From positions 1-22,456 of the IMG/VR virus record IMGVR_UViG_3300020436_002698: a DNA stretch of 22,456 nt; one strand, given 5' to 3'. The position numbers and the translations under genes were made by a program. Below the pieces are notes generated by a model. The model was not told where the DNA came from. It made no database searches and saw nothing but the letters and a program-made list of their open reading frames with translations. Source of the stretch: a virus. This document shows positions 21,681-22,456 of this stretch, in pieces (the first letter of the stretch is position 1; every line of letters starts with the position of its first letter).

Positions 21681-22270
21681 AATCTTTTAAGGAAGTCATT
21701 AGAGAACTTGAGGAATCAAGTTTATCAAGAGTGATGCATCATGTGAACAAAACACCAAAACTTGGTATTATGTCACCACATAGACAAGAAAATTCAGATG
21801 AGGAAAATGAAAAAAACTTCAATGAATTAAAAAAGCATGTCAGAAAGTTGGGACATGGCTATGTTGAAATGAGAGGTGGATATAAAGAAGAAGGTGGATT
21901 TGTAAAAGAAAAATCTTTAATGATTCCAAACATTGAAAGAAAACACATGATGGAGTTGGGTAAAAAATACAATCAACATTCTGTTATTCATAAAGATGAT
22001 GATGACTTTTCATTAATAGGTACAAACAAATCTCCAGGTAATTCACATGGTAAAGTACATGCTAAATTTGATCATGGCGGAAAAAGTATTTCTGTAGATA
22101 GTAGAGGTAAAAAATTTCAAGATTTGTTTTCTAAATTACATAAGGGAAAACAAAGAGATCAAAAGTTTTTATTAAAGATGAAAGATGAAGAATTTAAGTT
22201 AGAAGAAAAAATAGAAACAAGTATGTACTACACAAAAAAACACGGTGATCAATGGTATGAAATCTTTTGA
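21677..22270 (+). CDS. DUF3293-like phage protein with capsid-targeting-like leader
   Basis: This 197-residue protein starts MKSFKEVIRELEE with I8-R9-E10 at the expected processing position. The body contains LGIMSPHRQENSDEENEKNF, then LKKHVRKLGHGYVEMRGGYKE and a KKYNQHSVIHKD segment, in the order of DUF3293-type proteins (a small domain often found in phages and bacteria with no assigned activity). The C-terminus is Lys-rich and ends GDQWYEIF. It overlaps the previous gene by 4 bases and the following P-loop gene by 14. If packaged and cleaved, a mature protein of about 187 residues would be injected. Confidence 0.78.
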   Translation: MKSFKEVIRELEESSLSRVMHHVNKTPKLGIMSPHRQENSDEENEKNFNELKKHVRKLGHGYVEMRGGYKEEGGFVKEKSLMIPNIERKHMMELGKKYNQHSVIHKDDDDFSLIGTNKSPGNSHGKVHAKFDHGGKSISVDSRGKKFQDLFSKLHKGKQRDQKFLLKMKDEEFKLEEKIETSMYYTKKHGDQWYEIF

Positions 22271-22456
22271 TGAGTTTCTAGTTGAGGGAATGTATGACCC
22301 CTCAATATTCAAAGCAATATTTTTAGCGGGTGGTCCAGGTTCTGGTAAATCATATGTTGCTGGAAAAGCAACAGGTGGTTTAGGAATGAAGGTTGTTAAT
22401 TCAGATGATATTTATGAACTTAAATTAAAATCATCTGGATTAGGAATGGACTTTAC
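22257..22456 (+). CDS. P-loop kinase/ATPase, N-terminal part (cut by window end), with capsid-targeting-like leader
   Basis: Sixty-six residues are visible. The protein begins MKSFDEFLVEGMYD, with L8-V9-E10 at the predicted cut site. Then comes AIFLAGGPGSGKSYVAGKA, a Walker A P-loop (GGPGSGKS, about residues 24-31), and a VVNSDDIYE stretch with an acidic pair typical of small-molecule, zeta-toxin-like or polynucleotide-kinase-like P-loop phosphotransferases. The substrate cannot be told from this fragment. It overlaps the previous gene by 14 bases and continues beyond 22456. Next to a CCA/2H fusion gene, an RNA 5'-kinase role is attractive but unproven. Confidence 0.8.
   Translation, partial: MKSFDEFLVEGMYDPSIFKAIFLAGGPGSGKSYVAGKATGGLGMKVVNSDDIYELKLKSSGLGMDF

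Noticed and set aside
1-22456. tRNA genes, CRISPR arrays, insertion sequences or attachment sites
   Set aside because: All gaps between genes are under 60 bases and none holds a cloverleaf, regular spaced repeats, transposase remnants or long direct repeats.

Overview
The window looks like part of a T4-like myovirus (Straboviridae-type or related marine phage). It is very AT-rich and gene-dense, mostly on the plus strand, with many 4-8 base stop/start overlaps. The taxonomic anchor is the run of T4-type neck, sheath-stabiliser and small-terminase genes (gp13, gp14, gp15, gp16) at 10938-13816. Host clues point, by inference, to a marine alphaproteobacterium (SAR11-like or similar) more than to a cyanobacterium. 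There is an AapJ/BztA-type amino-acid binding protein, a 3-TM holin of the gene-transfer-agent type, very low GC, and no photosynthesis gene. No tRNA, CRISPR array, insertion sequence or transposase was seen.

Region 1 (1-9651, plus strand) is a tightly coupled enzyme cluster. It holds two QueC-like PP-loop ATPases, two radical SAM proteins with extra C-terminal cysteines, four unrelated-looking 2-oxoglutarate/Fe(II) oxygenases, two three-histidine-box membrane fatty-acid desaturases, a short SDR oxidoreductase and three unassigned proteins. The PP-loop and radical SAM genes form two adjacent sets (387-2952 and 2949-4780), as if a biosynthetic or modification unit had been duplicated. The product is unknown.

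Region 2 (9666-10880, minus strand) is a two-gene island: a compact NAD-dependent sugar epimerase and an unknown protein. The unknown protein has a perfect T4 late-promoter octamer (TATAAATA) upstream.

Region 3 (10938-13816, plus) is the structural block gp13-gp14-gp15-gp16. gp17 does not follow. Instead region 4 (13816-19264) holds envelope-directed accessory genes: a 3-TM protein, a membrane-anchored protein with a CxxCH haem-c motif, a secreted amino-acid substrate-binding protein with an extra N-terminal coiled-coil segment, a lipoprotein, a GTA-type holin overlapping a class 3 lipase lipoprotein, a Cys/His-rich conserved phage protein, and a DUF5706/PycTM (Pycsar effector-like) membrane protein. 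Together they suggest host-envelope remodelling, nutrient uptake, lysis and perhaps phage-host or phage-phage conflict.

Region 5 (19296-22456, plus) is a run of six genes whose products all begin with a short leader like the T4 capsid-targeting sequence (MKTYQEFIAE). In most of them an (I/L)-x-E site sits at residues 8-10, where T4 gp21 protease cuts. The cargo includes a tRNA nucleotidyltransferase fused to a 2H phosphoesterase, three small basic proteins, a DUF3293-like protein and a P-loop kinase that runs off the window. I infer a set of proteins packaged in the head and injected with the DNA, possibly including an RNA-repair or anti-defence activity.
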